From: Paracoccaceae bacterium
GTDB taxonomy: Bacteria > Pseudomonadota > Alphaproteobacteria > Rhodobacterales > Rhodobacteraceae
Assembly (NCBI GenBank): GCA_016124615.1
Contig: WGNF01000002.1
Location: 62,001 to 126,000 of the forward strand
Length of the DNA stretch: 64,000 nt
Direction of reading: 5' to 3'
Below, one piece after another: positions 1 to 7,415 of the stretch. How positions within the stretch are numbered: the first letter of the stretch is position 1; every line of letters starts with the position of its first letter. The notes beneath the pieces were generated by a model, which saw only the letters and a list, made by a program, of their open reading frames with translations, searched no databases and was not told the origin of the DNA. A program made the position numbers and the translations under genes.

Positions 1-1619
1 ATGCCGACCAGATCCCCGGCATCGAAGCGCGGCAGGCCGGTTTGCCCGGTCAGGCGCTGCCACAGCGTCCGCGGCCCCTCGGGGGCGGCGAAGCGCAGGA
101 CCGAGGTCGGGGCTTGCACCTCGTGGCCGTAATCGACCCGCTCGACCAGTTGCAGCATCCGGGTGCGCGGGCGTTCCGGCTGGTGGTTCAGCACCAGTTC
201 ATGGCCCAGCGCTTCGCCGACCGACCGGCCCCAGCGCGCGAATTCCTGCGCCGATTGCCGGTCGATCGTGTCGTAGGGCAGCATCGCGTACCAACGCCGC
301 GCATCCAGTGCCTCGGCCACATCAAGGCCGAACTGGCTGAACTTGGGGAACTGCCGGTCGCCGAAGCCCAGCAGCGCCACGGGGAACGTCGGCGCATGCT
401 TCAGACCCGCCAGCCGCGCCATGAACTGCGCGGCCGAGGCCGGGGCCGCCCCGTCGCCGTGGGTCGAGGTCAGGATGAACATCCGCTGGGCATGGGCATA
501 ATGCTTGCCCAGCGTGTTCATGGCCCCGGTGTGGACGCGGTATCCCGCCTCGGTCAGCGCGTCGTGCAGGGTGCGGGCAAAGCCCCAGGTGGCATTGCCA
601 TCGCTGCCGACAAGGATGATCGTATCCGCCGAATGGGCCATGTGGTTGTGTTTCAGCCGTGGCAGCGACCGGCGACGGCGCCACCAGATCAGCGCGCCCG
701 ACCCCGCCATCACCGGCGCGCAAAGCGCCGTCAGCCCCAGCAACAGGCCCAGCGACCACAGCCCCTGCCCGGTGTGCAGCATGTAGATCGTCTCATAGAT
801 CCGACGCATCGGGCCATGCGGCAGCCAGCTGAGAATCTGGCCGGTGGCCTGATCGACATAACCCTGCCCCTGCGAGGTGGTCACGGTGAACACATCGCTC
901 GGGTCGGTCGGGAAGGTCAGGTTGCGCAGGTCGGCCAGCGGAATCGCCCGCAGCGCTGCCAGTTGGGCCAGCGGCTTTGGCGTGCCGCCGTCAACCGCGA
1001 CCGGGAACGCCGCGGTGGCGTCCAGCCCGTTCGACACGATCTGGAAATTCGCCAACGACATCCACAGCCCGGTGCTGGCCGACAGCAGCAGCCCCAGAAT
1101 GGCGAAGCGACCGATTTCCACATGCAGCCGCTGCGGCAGCGTGCCCCGCGCGCGGGTGAAGAGGCGGGCCCAGCCGCCCATCCGGCGGGCCAGCAGGAAC
1201 GCGCCCGACAGGCACAGGATCACCATCGCAAAAGCGGCGAAGCCGGTCGCCATCCGCCCGCTGTCACGCAGGAACAGCGAGCGGTGCAGGTCGGTCATCC
1301 AGCGGACGAAGCCCGAGGGCGCATAGGGCGCAATCACCGCCCCTGTCGCCGGGTCGATGATGTCGCTGCCTGCGGTGGTATCGGTCGCATAATCCGCGAT
1401 GATCCGGCCCGAGGGCTGGCGGCTGATCTGGCTGATCCCCGGCACATGGCGGGCAACGTTTGCGGCGAGGTCCGCCACCGTCACCTGCGCCGCGGGCGCA
1501 TCGACGGCGGAAAAGTTCTGCAGCGCGGGCACCACCGACAGGATTGCCCCGGACAAGGCCAGCGCGACGATGAGAACGGCGGCCAGCAGGCCCGGCAGCT
1601 TGTGAAACGTGCGAAGCAT
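1..1619 (-). CDS. PepSY-domain flavodoxin reductase (partial, runs off left edge)
   Basis: Probable transmembrane redox protein. The frame is open from an ATG at 1619 to the window edge, giving about 539 residues with the C-terminus missing. An N-terminal membrane anchor (residues about 10-32) is followed by PepSY-type transmembrane segments near 125-145, 170-190 and 285-312. His-containing motifs DLHR (about 110) and MLHTG (about 280) are typical of PepSY_TM proteins. A flavodoxin-like domain begins near 333, with GSDGNATWGF for the FMN phosphate and TSTHGDG further on, as in sulfite reductase flavoproteins. From about 485 the sequence resembles the start of a FAD-binding reductase domain. 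By family it should move NAD(P)H electrons through FAD and FMN across the membrane. It lies 14 bp downstream of the DUF2271 gene, the likely periplasmic partner. The fold assignment is firm; the physiological substrate is unknown. Confidence 0.82.
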   Translation of the reverse strand, partial: MLRTFHKLPGLLAAVLIVALALSGAILSVVPALQNFSAVDAPAAQVTVADLAANVARHVPGISQISRQPSGRIIADYATDTTAGSDIIDPATGAVIAPYAPSGFVRWMTDLHRSLFLRDSGRMATGFAAFAMVILCLSGAFLLARRMGGWARLFTRARGTLPQRLHVEIGRFAILGLLLSASTGLWMSLANFQIVSNGLDATAAFPVAVDGGTPKPLAQLAALRAIPLADLRNLTFPTDPSDVFTVTTSQGQGYVDQATGQILSWLPHGPMRRIYETIYMLHTGQGLWSLGLLLGLTALCAPVMAGSGALIWWRRRRSLPRLKHNHMAHSADTIILVGSDGNATWGFARTLHDALTEAGYRVHTGAMNTLGKHYAHAQRMFILTSTHGDGAAPASAAQFMARLAGLKHAPTFPVALLGFGDRQFPKFSQFGLDVAEALDARRWYAMLPYDTIDRQSAQEFARWGRSVGEALGHELVLNHQPERPRTRMLQLVERVDYGHEVQAPTSVLRFAAPEGPRTLWQRLTGQTGLPRFDAGDLVG

Positions 1620-1633
1620 CGGCAGACCCCCGC

Positions 1634-2104
1634 TCACATCGTGTAGGAGAATCGGGCGATGTAGGCGCGGCCATGCTCGACCTTGCCTGCGTCGGCGGCC
1701 TTCAGCGGCATCCGGATTTCGGCGGGGCTTTCCATCATCCCCTCCGACGCCGCATCGACATGGATCGAATAGCCCGCGTCGATCAATGCGTCCGCGATGT
1801 CGGTGTGAACGGTCAGCGTGCGCCCCTCGCCCACGCTGGCCCCGGTGATGCCGTCCAGCCCGTTCAGGTCGCCCCGGCTGGCGCGCAGCCAGCCGCCAAG
1901 GTGGCGATAGTAGTAAGGCCGCCCGCCCGCCATCCAGAGCGTGCGAACGTACTGGCCCTGCGGGTCCATCAGGTAGAGCACGACATAGGCGCTGTAGCCG
2001 CCGAAATTGCGCAGCGTGGTGGTCAGCGTGACCGCGCGAGCCTGTGCGAATCGCGGCGCGGCGAGGGCAGCGACGATGACCAGGGCGGGGATGAGCTTCT
2101 TCAT
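1634..2104 (-). CDS. DUF2271 periplasmic protein, probable flavinylated electron carrier
   Basis: A 156-residue protein with a signal peptide (residues 1-22, ending AQA) and a single DUF2271 domain. Residues 84-90 read DGITGAS, which fits the D-x-x-[S/T]-G-A-[S/T] motif at which ApbE transferases attach FMN covalently; Ser90 would be the acceptor. The DUF2271, PepSY-reductase and ApbE combination is known from comparative genomics as an extracytoplasmic flavin relay. Here the PepSY/flavodoxin reductase follows directly, so the two are probably co-transcribed. An ApbE gene would be expected beyond the left edge and cannot be seen. The family call is good; flavinylation is inferred from the motif alone. 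Confidence 0.8.
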   Translation of the reverse strand: MKKLIPALVIVAALAAPRFAQARAVTLTTTLRNFGGYSAYVVLYLMDPQGQYVRTLWMAGGRPYYYRHLGGWLRASRGDLNGLDGITGASVGEGRTLTVHTDIADALIDAGYSIHVDAASEGMMESPAEIRMPLKAADAGKVEHGRAYIARFSYTM

Positions 2105-2245
2105 GGAGGGACTCCGTTCGACTGGATGTTGCCCCTTGCTCGCATGGCGGCGCTGACGCCCCGCTTACGGCGCCACGCGACTTCGCTTCCCGCGGAATAT
2201 CTGCGCCACCCGCCCCACCCGGCTCCGGCCATCCCCGACCAAACC

Positions 2246-2283
2246 GAAAGGGGGCGCGGCCCGATCCGGCCCCGCCCCCTTTC
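2246..2283 (-). terminator. Strong GC hairpin downstream of serA
   Basis: An inverted repeat with GAAAGGGGGCG on one arm and a near-complementary CGCCCCCTTTC arm on the other lies about 60 bp past the serA stop. No clear U-tract follows, so it may act as a 3' stabiliser or a Rho-assisted terminator for serC-serA. Confidence 0.5.
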
Positions 2284-2295
2284 GTCCGTTCTGAA

Positions 2296-2321
2296 ACACC
2301 CCACGGGAGTCCCGGGGGTGT
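2296..2321 (-). terminator. Hairpin just past the serA stop
   Basis: ACACCCC (2296-2302) pairs with GGGGTGT (2315-2321), with a further CGGG/CCCG pairing inside. It lies 23 bp beyond the serA stop codon and probably forms a tandem terminator with the hairpin at 2246-2283. Confidence 0.5.
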
Positions 2322-2343
2322 GAAACCCCCGGCCCTGTCCGCC

Positions 2344-3939
2344 TTACGCCACGTCGAATTCCAGCGGCTTCACCTGCTGGAACATGCCAGAGCCTTCCAG
2401 CACGTCGACCACCTTCGGGTCGATCGCCTGGTCGAGGTAGAGGATCGCGATCGCATCCTGCCCGACACCGGACCGGCCGAGGGTGAAGTTGGCGATGTTC
2501 ACACCGTTCTTGCCCATCGTCATGCCCAGAAGGCCGATGATGCCCGGCACGTCCTCGTTGGTGGTGTAAAGCATGTGGCGCCCGACCTCGGCGTCGATGT
2601 TGATGCCCTTGATCTGGATAAAGCGCGGCTTGCCATCGGCAAAGCAGGTACCCGCGATCGACCGTTCGCGGGTCTCGGTGACCATCGTCACCTTGATGTA
2701 GGCGTCGAACACGCCCGACTTGTCTTGCCGGGTGGTGGACACCTGGATGCCGCGCTCTTTCGCCACGATGGGCGCCGAAACGAGGTTCACATCGGGGTTT
2801 TGCGCCTTCATCACCCCGGCGATCACCGCCGAATTCAGCGCGGGCAGGTTCATCTCGGCCACTGCACCGTCATAAAGGATGTTGATCGCCTTGATCGGCT
2901 CGTCCGTCATCTGGCCGATGAAGGCGCCCAGATGACCGGCCAGCTTGATCCAGGGCCCCATCACGTTGGCTTCTTCCGCCGTCACGTTCGGCATGTTCAG
3001 CGCGTTCTGCACCGCGCCGGTCAGCAGGTAATCCGACATCTGTTCGGCCACCTGCAGCGCCACATTCTCCTGCGCCTCGGTCGTCGCCGCGCCAAGGTGC
3101 GGGGTGCAGACCACATTCGGCAACCCGAAGAGCGGCGAGGCCGTCGCCGGTTCCACCTCGAACACGTCCAGCGCAGCCCCCGCCACATGGCCAGAGGTCA
3201 GCGCCTCGGCCAGCGCGGCCTCGTCGATCAGCCCCCCGCGCGCGCAGTTGATGATGCGCACGCCTTTCTTGGTCTTCGCCAGCGCCTCGCGGCTCAGGAT
3301 GTTGCGGGTCTTGTCGGTCAGGGGCACGTGCAGGGTGATGAAATCCGCCTTGGCCAGCAGCTCGTCCAGCTCCACCTTGTGCACACCCAGCGACTTGGCG
3401 CGTTCGTCCGACAGGAACGGATCGTAGGCGATCACCTTCATGTGCAGGCCCAGCGCGCGGTCACAGACGATGCCGCCGATATTGCCCGCGCCGATCACGC
3501 CCAGCGTCTTGTTGAACAGCTCGACACCCATGAAGCGGGATTTCTCCCACTTCCCGGCCTGGGTCGATGTGTTCGCCTCCGGCAGTTGCCGCGCCACCGC
3601 GAACATCATCGCGATGGCATGCTCGGCAGTGGTGATCGAGTTGCCGAAGGGCGTGTTCATCACGATCACCCCCTTCTTCGAGGCGGCCGGAATGTCGACG
3701 TTGTCGACCCCGATCCCGGCGCGGCCGATCACCTTGAGGTTGGTGGCCAGCGCCAGAAGCTTGTCGGTGACCTTGGTCGCCGACCGGATCGCAAGGCCGT
3801 CATACTGGCCGATGATTTCGGCCAGCTTTTCCTTGTCCTTGCCGAGTTTCGGCATGTAGTCGACCTCGACGCCACGGTCGCGGAAGATCTGAACGGCGGT
3901 TTCGGAAAGTTCGTCGGAAACGAGAACGCGGGGGGCCAT
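2344..3939 (-). CDS. serA: D-3-phosphoglycerate dehydrogenase
   Basis: Oxidises 3-phosphoglycerate with NAD+, the first step of serine synthesis in the cytoplasm. The 531-residue product has the long (type 1) architecture: a substrate-binding part, a Rossmann domain with GVIGAGNIGG, the catalytic-region motifs INCARGGLIDE and TPHLGAAT, an intervening domain, and a C-terminal ACT domain (VPGIIGLLGMTMGKNGVNIANFTLGR is its core). The ACT domain suggests serine feedback. The ATG at 3939 is chosen because AGGA lies 8 bp upstream and the product then begins MAPRVLVSDEL; an in-frame codon at 3972 lies inside a palindromic repeat. It is second in an operon after serC, with REP-like palindromes between the two genes. 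Confidence 0.95.
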   Translation of the reverse strand: MAPRVLVSDELSETAVQIFRDRGVEVDYMPKLGKDKEKLAEIIGQYDGLAIRSATKVTDKLLALATNLKVIGRAGIGVDNVDIPAASKKGVIVMNTPFGNSITTAEHAIAMMFAVARQLPEANTSTQAGKWEKSRFMGVELFNKTLGVIGAGNIGGIVCDRALGLHMKVIAYDPFLSDERAKSLGVHKVELDELLAKADFITLHVPLTDKTRNILSREALAKTKKGVRIINCARGGLIDEAALAEALTSGHVAGAALDVFEVEPATASPLFGLPNVVCTPHLGAATTEAQENVALQVAEQMSDYLLTGAVQNALNMPNVTAEEANVMGPWIKLAGHLGAFIGQMTDEPIKAINILYDGAVAEMNLPALNSAVIAGVMKAQNPDVNLVSAPIVAKERGIQVSTTRQDKSGVFDAYIKVTMVTETRERSIAGTCFADGKPRFIQIKGINIDAEVGRHMLYTTNEDVPGIIGLLGMTMGKNGVNIANFTLGRSGVGQDAIAILYLDQAIDPKVVDVLEGSGMFQQVKPLEFDVA

Positions 3940-3970
3940 GATGGGCATCCTGTAATGGGGGGAAGGTGTC

Positions 3971-4062
3971 ACCCCCGCAAAAGCGGGGGTCTCCAGTCGA
4001 AGGGGCGCTGCCTTGCCAGTCCCCGCTTTCGCGGGGATGACGTTTCCCCGCTTGCGCGGGGA
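3971..4062. repeat. Cluster of three REP-like palindromes between serC and serA
   Basis: Three short hairpins occur in 92 bp: ACCCCCGC/GCGGGGGT around AAAA (3971-3990), TCCCCGC/GCGGGGA around TTTC (4020-4037), and TCCCCGC/GCGGGGA around TTGC (4045-4062). The last two share the same 7-bp arms. They sit between two co-directional genes of one operon and could pause transcription or protect the serC mRNA. Confidence 0.75.
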
Positions 4063-4070
4063 CGGCGCGC

Positions 4071-5228
4071 TCAGGCCGCCTTGGCCAGCGCCGCGATCTC
4101 GGCGTCAAACGCCCATTCGATCCACGGCATCAGCGCCGCGACATCGGCGGCCTCCACGGTCGAGCCGCACCAGATCCGCAGGCCCGGGGGCGCGTCGCGA
4201 TAGGCGCCAACGTCCAGCGCCACGCCTTCCTTCTCCAGCCGCTTGGCGACCGCCTTGGCGAAGGCCACGCCATCCACGATGCGCGGGTCGGTGAACTTCA
4301 GGCAGACCGAGGTGGTCGAAGCCGTCGCCGGATCCACCGCCAGATTGGCGATCCAGTCACGCGCGGCCACAAACGCGGCCACCGCCGCCGCATTGGCATC
4401 GGCCCGCGCGATCAGGCCCTTCAGCCCGCCGACGGATTTCGCCCAGGCCAGCGACACGAGGTAATCCTCGACCGCCAGCATCGACGGCGTGTTGATCGTC
4501 TCGCCCTCGAAAATGCCCTCGATCAGCTTGCCCTTGGCGGTCAGCCGGAAGATCTTCGGCAGCGGCCACGCAGGCACATAGCTTTCCAGCCGCTCCACCG
4601 CGCAGGGCGACAGGATCAGCATCCCGTGCGCACCCTCGCCGCCCAGCACCTTCTGCCAGGAGAACGTCACCACATCCAGCTTGTCCCACGGCAGGTCCAT
4701 CGCAAAGGCGGCGCTGGTCGCGTCGCAGATCGTCAGACCGGCGCGATTCGCCGTGATCGCGTCGCCGTTCGGCACCCGCACGCCAGAGGTCGTGCCGTTC
4801 CAGGTGAACACCACGTCACGGTCGAAATCGACAGTGGCCAGATCGACGATCTCGCCGTACCCCGCCGTCTTCACCACGGCGTCCAGCTTCAGCTGTTTCA
4901 CCACATCGGTGACCCAGCCCGCGCCAAAGCTTTCCCAGGCCAGCATTTCCACCGGCCGGGCGCCCAGCAGCGACCACATCGCCATCTCCATCGCGCCGGT
5001 ATCCGAGGCGGGCACGATGCCGATGCGGTAGCCCGCGGGCACGCCCAGAATCTCGCGTGTCAGCTCGATCGCCTGCTTCAGCTTGGCCTTGCCGACGCTG
5101 GCCCGGTGCGACCGCCCCAGCGGGGCGTCGGCGAGCATGTCGAGTGAATAGTGGGGGATTTTCGCGCAAGGGCCGGAAGAAAAGCGCGGATTTTCCGGCC
5201 GTGCGGCCGGGGCTGTCATGGTCGTCAT
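4071..5228 (-). CDS. serC: Phosphoserine aminotransferase
   Basis: Converts 3-phosphohydroxypyruvate and glutamate to phosphoserine using PLP; it may also act in pyridoxine synthesis. The protein is 385 residues from ATG 5228. N-terminal [10 protein letters not shown] and the lysine of [15 protein letters not shown], the expected PLP Schiff-base residue, mark the family. The sequence is of the alphaproteobacterial type that begins with a short [13 protein letters not shown] extension. GAGGAT lies immediately upstream of ATG 5228; a second ATG at 5219 would lack good spacing. The open frame continues far upstream, but that extension runs antisense through serB and is not part of this gene. A structured leader precedes it. 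Confidence 0.93.
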   Translation of the reverse strand: MTTMTAPAARPENPRFSSGPCAKIPHYSLDMLADAPLGRSHRASVGKAKLKQAIELTREILGVPAGYRIGIVPASDTGAMEMAMWSLLGARPVEMLAWESFGAGWVTDVVKQLKLDAVVKTAGYGEIVDLATVDFDRDVVFTWNGTTSGVRVPNGDAITANRAGLTICDATSAAFAMDLPWDKLDVVTFSWQKVLGGEGAHGMLILSPCAVERLESYVPAWPLPKIFRLTAKGKLIEGIFEGETINTPSMLAVEDYLVSLAWAKSVGGLKGLIARADANAAAVAAFVAARDWIANLAVDPATASTTSVCLKFTDPRIVDGVAFAKAVAKRLEKEGVALDVGAYRDAPPGLRIWCGSTVEAADVAALMPWIEWAFDAEIAALAKAA

Positions 5229-5270
5229 CGTATCCTCACAGATATACGCCCCTCGTTGGGGAGGGGTGTC
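5229..5270 (-). ncRNA. Candidate serC leader RNA (5' UTR structure)
   Basis: On the serC transcript, CCCCUC and GAGGGG (genome 5249-5266) form a 6-bp hairpin with a CCCAAC loop. It is followed at once by GUAU...AUAC (5230-5247), whose loop contains the GAGG ribosome-binding site, ending one base before the serC start. This layout and the sequence around it resemble the alphaproteobacterial serC RNA motif described upstream of serC-serA operons. The structure is seen in the sequence; the family assignment is from memory and needs a covariance-model match. Confidence 0.55.
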
Positions 5271-5393
5271 CCGCCGCCGGAAATACGGGGCCTTGCGCAC
5301 TGGCACAAGCGGGATTTCTGCGATATTCCGCCGCTTGGGGCGCGAAATGCGACATGCCGCTCCACTATCGGAAACTCCCGGAAGGTTCGCCCC

Positions 5394-6275
5394 ATGTACA
5401 TCGCAACCCTGATGGCCAACCCCGCACGGCGCGATCTTGGCGCCGACACCGTCGAGGCGTTGCGCGCCGCATGGGATGGTGGCCCCGCCGTGTGGCTGGA
5501 CCCGGCCGTCGCCGCCGAATTCGCGGTTGCCGCGATGCCCGCCGACCTGTGGGCGCGGTGGGCGGCGTTGCAGGCGCAGGGCATCGACCTTGCCGTGCAA
5601 GCCGCCGAGGGGCGCCGCAAGCGTGTGCTGCTGGCCGATATGGATTCGACCATGATCGGGCAGGAATGCATCGACGAACTGGCCGCCGAGGCCGGGGTGG
5701 GCGCCCATGTCGCCGCCATCACCGCCCGCGCGATGAATGGCGAGCTGGATTTTCCTGGCGCACTGCGCGAACGCGTGGCCCTGCTGCGCGGTCTTGACGC
5801 CAGCGTCGTGATCAAGGTGCTGGCAGAGCGTATCCGCTTCACCAGCGGCGGGCGCAAGCTGGTGGCGACCATGAAGGCCCACGCGGGTTATGCGGTGCTG
5901 GTCTCGGGCGGGTTCAGCGCGTTTTCGGAACCGGTGGCGGCCTACCTCGGCTTTGACGAAAACCACGCCAACACGCTGCTGGTTGCCGACGGCAAGCTGG
6001 CCGGTGCCGTCGCAGAGCCGATTCTGGGCCGCGAGGCCAAGGTGCAGGCGCTGGTCGAGATTACCGACCGGCTGGGCATCCCCGTTGCGGATGTGCTGGC
6101 AGTGGGTGACGGCGCGAACGATCTGGGCATGCTTCACCTGGCCGGTGCGGGCGTCGCGCTGCATGCCAAGCCCACGGTCGCCGCGCAGTGTACGCTGCGG
6201 GTGAACCACGGCGACCTGACCGCGTTGCTTTATCTGCAAGGCTACCACCGGGATGAGTTCGTCAGTGTGCCGTGA
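5394..6275 (+). CDS. serB: Phosphoserine phosphatase
   Basis: Hydrolyses phosphoserine to serine, the last step of the pathway begun by the divergent serC-serA operon. The 293-residue product has an N-terminal ACT-like region (residues 1-70) and a HAD phosphatase domain. Motif I is [11 protein letters not shown] with the nucleophile Asp82 and Asp84. The later SGGFSAF motif and the [10 protein letters not shown] metal motif are intact. ATG 5394 gives the expected [15 protein letters not shown] start, with GGAAGG about 7 bp upstream. All three serine pathway enzymes are therefore clustered here, which is not universal among bacteria. Confidence 0.94.
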   Translation: MYIATLMANPARRDLGADTVEALRAAWDGGPAVWLDPAVAAEFAVAAMPADLWARWAALQAQGIDLAVQAAEGRRKRVLLADMDSTMIGQECIDELAAEAGVGAHVAAITARAMNGELDFPGALRERVALLRGLDASVVIKVLAERIRFTSGGRKLVATMKAHAGYAVLVSGGFSAFSEPVAAYLGFDENHANTLLVADGKLAGAVAEPILGREAKVQALVEITDRLGIPVADVLAVGDGANDLGMLHLAGAGVALHAKPTVAAQCTLRVNHGDLTALLYLQGYHRDEFVSVP

Positions 6276-6300
6276 TTAATTAACCATTGCGTTAATTAAC
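6274..6300. promoter_or_regulatory. Candidate ArsR-family operator
   Basis: Two copies of GTTAATTAAC-like sequence (GATTAATTAAC at 6274-6284 and GTTAATTAAC at 6291-6300), each nearly self-complementary, lie 14-40 bp before the ArsR start in otherwise GC-rich DNA. Position and symmetry suit an autoregulatory ArsR site; binding is inferred. Confidence 0.6.
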
Positions 6301-6313
6301 GAATCGCGCAATC

Positions 6314-6652
6314 ATGCGCGACATGGACACTTTACCAACCCTTTTCGCTGCCCTTTCCGACCCGACACGCCTTGGCATCGTCGAGCGTCTGCTGACCGCT
6401 GGCCCGCAAAGCGCGGGTGAGCTGGGTGACATCGCCGCCATTTCTGCCCCCGCCATCTCACGCCACCTGAAGGTGCTGCGCGAGGCGGCGGTGATCCGGC
6501 AGGAAATCGACGGCCCCCGCCGCATCTACTCGGTCGCCCCCGAGGCGCTGCGCGCCATTTCCGACTGGACCCTGACACATCGCGCGTTCTGGGACGCCAG
6601 CCTCGACCGCCTCGATGCTGCCGTGCGCAAACTGAATGAGGAAACGTCATGA
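6314..6652 (+). CDS. ArsR-family winged-helix regulator
   Basis: A 112-residue DNA-binding protein with a classic ArsR helix-turn-helix: LFAALSDPTRLGIVERLL, then GELGDIAAISAPAISRHLKVLREAAVI and a wing around GPRRIYSVAPEAL. No metal-binding cysteine motif is present, so it belongs with the metal-free ArsR regulators that sit beside SRPBCC/AHSA1 proteins rather than with arsenic or cadmium sensors. The gene overlaps the next by 4 bp (ATGA), implying translational coupling. Tandem TTAATTAA palindromes directly upstream are the likely autoregulatory operator. An alternative ATG at 6323 would shorten it by three residues. Confidence 0.88.
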   Translation: MRDMDTLPTLFAALSDPTRLGIVERLLTAGPQSAGELGDIAAISAPAISRHLKVLREAAVIRQEIDGPRRIYSVAPEALRAISDWTLTHRAFWDASLDRLDAAVRKLNEETS

Positions 6653-7086
6653 GCGATCTGCACCTTGAGCGCGATTTCCCGATCGCGCCCGAACGGCTGT
6701 TCGGCCTGATCAGTACCTCTGCGGGCCTTGTGCAATGGTTCGGGCCCGAGGGGTTCACCCTTCCCGAACATGCGCTCGATTTTCGCCGTCCGGGGCCCTG
6801 GTTCGCCGTGATGACCGGCGAGGGGCGTCAGCTGAAGGTCTCGGGTCAGGTCACGCATGTGCGCCCGCCGGAATCGGTGGGGTTCACCTGGGCCTAGCAC
6901 GACCCCGAAGACAAGCGTGGCGCCGAAAGCCACGTAACGATGACCATCCTCGCAACGCCGACCGGCGCGCGGCTGATTCTTGACCACCGCGACCTTGCCG
7001 CCGACCAGGTAGAACCTCACCGCGGCGGCTGGACATCGACCCTGAACAAGCTGGAACGGGTGGCCGGGCTGGCCGGGCACCCCTGA
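6649..7086 (+). pseudogene. SRPBCC (AHSA1-like) gene interrupted by an in-frame amber codon
   Basis: The frame from ATG 6649 to TGA 7086 spans 146 codons and encodes an SRPBCC/AHSA1-type ligand-binding fold: LERDFPIAPERLFGLISTSAGLVQWFGPEG at the start, then FTWA. TAG at 6895-6897 then interrupts before HDPEDKRGAESHVTMTI and ends with KLERVAGLAG, the usual C-terminal helix. A tryptophan would be expected at this place (FTWAWHD), and TGG to TAG is a single base change. The protein seen from the start is only 82 residues and would lack half its fold. The frame is otherwise intact on both sides, so the lesion is recent, is a sequencing error, or is read through. Confidence 0.8.
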
Positions 7087-7101
7087 ACAGGAGGACAAGA
7101 C

Positions 7102-7413
7102 ATGCCGAAATACCTTTTCGCCTACCACGGCGGCAGCGCCCCCACGACGCCTGAAGACGGCAAGCGGGTCATGCAGATCTGGGAAACCTGGTTCACCCGC
7201 ATCGGCGCCGGTGTGATCGACGGCGGCGCCCCGGTGGGCCAGTCCACCACCATCACCCCGGCGGGCGTCACGGCCAACGGCGGCGCCAACCCGGTATCGG
7301 GCTATTCCATCTTCGAGGCCGCCGACCATGCGGCGGCCGTCAAGCTGGCGCAAAGCTGCCCGATCCTCGCAAACGGGGGCAACGTCGAGATTGCGCCCGT
7401 CATGCAGATGTAG
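7102..7413 (+). CDS. YCII-related domain protein
   Basis: A 103-residue protein resembling YCII/DGPF domain proteins: MPKYLFAYHGG at the start and a C-terminal GYSIFEAADHAAAVKLAQSCPILANGGNVEIAPVMQM, which is characteristic. Members are small dimeric ferredoxin-fold proteins of mostly unknown activity. It starts 15 bp after the broken SRPBCC gene with GGAGG before the ATG, so it is probably the third gene of the ArsR operon. ArsR, SRPBCC and YCII genes are commonly neighbours in Rhodobacterales. The role is unknown. Confidence 0.8.
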   Translation: MPKYLFAYHGGSAPTTPEDGKRVMQIWETWFTRIGAGVIDGGAPVGQSTTITPAGVTANGGANPVSGYSIFEAADHAAAVKLAQSCPILANGGNVEIAPVMQM

Positions 7414-7415
7414 CC

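Noticed and set aside
42..1646. Open frame of 534 codons on the plus strand
   Set aside because: It is rich in Arg, Gln, His and Pro with no domain, and runs antisense to the PepSY-flavodoxin reductase, whose frame gives clear motifs.
5229..6248. Apparent 340-residue N-terminal extension of serC
   Set aside because: It is antisense to serB and low in recognisable sequence; the serC ribosome-binding site and leader lie directly before ATG 5228.
6895..6897. TAG as pyrrolysine or programmed recoding
   Set aside because: No pylT, pylS or recoding structure is seen and alphaproteobacteria of this kind are not known to use pyrrolysine; a point mutation explains it.
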